Below, piece by piece: positions 62,959 to 64,000 of a stretch of 64,000 nucleotides of DNA (its first letter is position 1; every line of letters begins with the position of its first letter). Source of the DNA: Bradyrhizobium ottawaense. GTDB taxonomy: Bacteria > Pseudomonadota > Alphaproteobacteria > Rhizobiales > Xanthobacteraceae. Location of the stretch: positions 3,235,001 to 3,299,000 of the forward strand of contig NZ_LT629693.1 of assembly GCF_900099825.1 (NCBI RefSeq). The letters run 5' to 3'. Both the position numbers and the translations under genes were made by a program. The notes beneath the pieces were generated by a model. The model saw nothing but the letters and a program-made list of their open reading frames with translations, made no database searches and had not been told where the DNA came from.

Positions 62959-63957
62959 TTGTTGCCAGTGTACCGCCGCGCTGACCTTTCGCGGACCATC
63001 AAGCTTGTTGTCGCGCTGTGTCTGACAGTCGTTTCAACGGGCGTTTTTGCGCGTGAATTTCGCGCCGCCGATACCCAGAACGAGGACTATCCGACCGTCC
63101 AGGCGCTGGGCTACATGGGCAGCCTGGTCTCGGAACGCAGCGGCGGCCGTCTCCAGATCAAGGTGTTCCATTCCCACCAGCTCGGCGAGGAGAAGGAGAC
63201 CCTCGAACAGACCCGCGTCGGCGCGATCGATCTCAACCGGACCAACGTCGCCTTGATCGGGACGATGGTGCCGTCGATGAACGTGCTGGCGATGCCGTTT
63301 CTGTTTCGCTCGATCGAGCATCTGCAGAAAGTGCTGGATGGTCCGATCGGCAGTGAGATCCTGGACAGCTTCGAGCCCTACGGCTTCGTAGGGCTCGCAT
63401 TTTACGATTCCGGCGCCCGCTCGATCTACAACAGCGTCCGGCCGATTCGTTCGATCGATGACCTCAAGGGATTGCGACTGCGGGTGCAGCAATCTGAACA
63501 GATGTCCGCGATGATCGGTGCGCTCGGCGCGGAGCCGGTCGAACTGCCCTATGGGCAGGTGCTGATCGGGCTCTCCACCAAGTTGATCGACGGCGCGGAG
63601 AACAACTGGCCCTCCTTCATCACCACCGATCACTACAAGTTCGCCGGCTTCTATACACTGACCAAACACACGATGAGCCCCGAAGTGCTGGTGATGTCGC
63701 AAAAGGCATGGTCGAGCCTGACACCTGAAGACCAGAGGATATTTCGTGAAGCGGCGCTGCGATCGAGCCGCTTCATGCGCGAGAAGTGGCGGGATCTCGA
63801 GGAGCGCTCGCGCAAGCGGGCGGAAGACGCCGGTGTCAGGATCATCACCGATATCGACCGCAAGCCGTTCGAAGCGGCGATGTCCGGGATCTATGCCAGG
63901 GCACAGCGCGACCCCGCGATGGCCGAGTTGATCGAACGCATTCGCAAGGTGGAGTGA
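62959..63957 (+). CDS. TRAP transporter solute-binding protein, DctP family
   Basis: About 330 residues; start uncertain among TTG 62959, TTG 62962 and GTG 62968 (AAGGGG at 62951 favours the second). Signal sequence IKLVVALCLTVVSTGVFA, then EFRAADTQNEDYPTVQALGYMGSLVSERSGGRLQIKVF, GLRLRVQQSEQM with the substrate Arg, and ELPYGQVLIGLSTKLIDGAENNW, typical of DctP. It would feed a TRAP permease that lies beyond the window. Confidence 0.92.
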   Translation: MLPVYRRADLSRTIKLVVALCLTVVSTGVFAREFRAADTQNEDYPTVQALGYMGSLVSERSGGRLQIKVFHSHQLGEEKETLEQTRVGAIDLNRTNVALIGTMVPSMNVLAMPFLFRSIEHLQKVLDGPIGSEILDSFEPYGFVGLAFYDSGARSIYNSVRPIRSIDDLKGLRLRVQQSEQMSAMIGALGAEPVELPYGQVLIGLSTKLIDGAENNWPSFITTDHYKFAGFYTLTKHTMSPEVLVMSQKAWSSLTPEDQRIFREAALRSSRFMREKWRDLEERSRKRAEDAGVRIITDIDRKPFEAAMSGIYARAQRDPAMAELIERIRKVE

Positions 63958-63958
63958 A

Positions 63959-64000
63959 TTGGCCGAGACGCCGCAACAGAACGGAGCAATGGAACGGCCG
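63959..64000 (+). CDS. Start of a gene after dctP, possibly the TRAP small permease
   Basis: Two bases after the DctP stop an in-frame TTG (63959, GGAG four bases upstream) or ATG (63989, CGGAG upstream) opens a frame to the window edge, reading LAETPQQNGAMERP. Only position suggests a DctQ-type protein. Confidence 0.35.
   Translation, partial: MAETPQQNGAMERP

Overview
The window looks like chromosomal DNA of an alphaproteobacterium of the Bradyrhizobium/Rhodopseudomonas group. Reasons: high GC; a GcrA cell-cycle regulator with GANTC sites upstream; a phoR-pstSCAB-phoU-phoB order; a P450 whose pocket residues match the CYP199A family of Rhodopseudomonas; a BoxR-controlled benzoyl-CoA cluster; and many long palindromic intergenic repeats typical of that group. 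No tRNA, rRNA, CRISPR array or transposase gene was seen.

Layout. 1-8.6 kb: truncated opgC, apaG, a large dispersed repeat, a LysR/flavin-monooxygenase-like pair, hslO, argF-argD and gcrA. 8.9-15.7 kb: the complete phosphate-starvation operon (phoR, pstS, pstC, pstA, pstB, phoU, phoB, all minus strand), with a Pho box before pstS and a terminator/attenuator hairpin after it. 15.8-20.1 kb: envelope genes (LPG-synthase-like membrane protein, a BON/OmpA protein with a small membrane partner, a polysaccharide deacetylase). 20.3-29.1 kb: aerobic benzoyl-CoA (box) pathway with boxB, boxC, an alpha/beta hydrolase, a DUF309 protein, benzoate-CoA ligase and boxR; boxA is absent. 29.1-33.0 kb: IclR regulator, Rieske oxygenase and a glutamine-synthetase-like ligase. 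33.0-35.1 kb: secreted lipase plus membrane protein. 35.3-40.1 kb: Liv-type ABC importer. 40.4-44.6 kb: ECF sigma factor with a SnoaL-like tail, small monooxygenase-like protein, MFS pump and NDH-2. 44.8-49.9 kb: aromatic-acid block (ABC binding protein, CYP199A P450, MarR regulator, feruloyl-CoA synthase). 50.2-60.2 kb: nitrogen-scavenging cluster. 60.4-64 kb: phosphotransferase, UgpB-like binding protein, TRAP DctP and the start of a further gene.

The most notable system is at 50.15-60.18 kb. A minus-strand operon encodes a peptide-type binding protein, two permeases, a tiny coupled ORF, a fused double ATPase, AtzG-, AtzE- and AtzH-like proteins and a GntR regulator. An AtzF-like allophanate hydrolase converges on it so closely that the two stop codons abut. 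Both transcription units begin with exact sigma-54 -24/-12 elements (TGGCAC-N5-TTGC). This suggests a nitrogen-limitation regulon that imports an unknown ureido/amide compound and hydrolyses it to ammonia; no cyanuric acid hydrolase is present.

Gene starts were chosen from Shine-Dalgarno position and family length and differ in several cases from the longest open frame. Family assignments are from recognisable motifs and memory, not from a database search.
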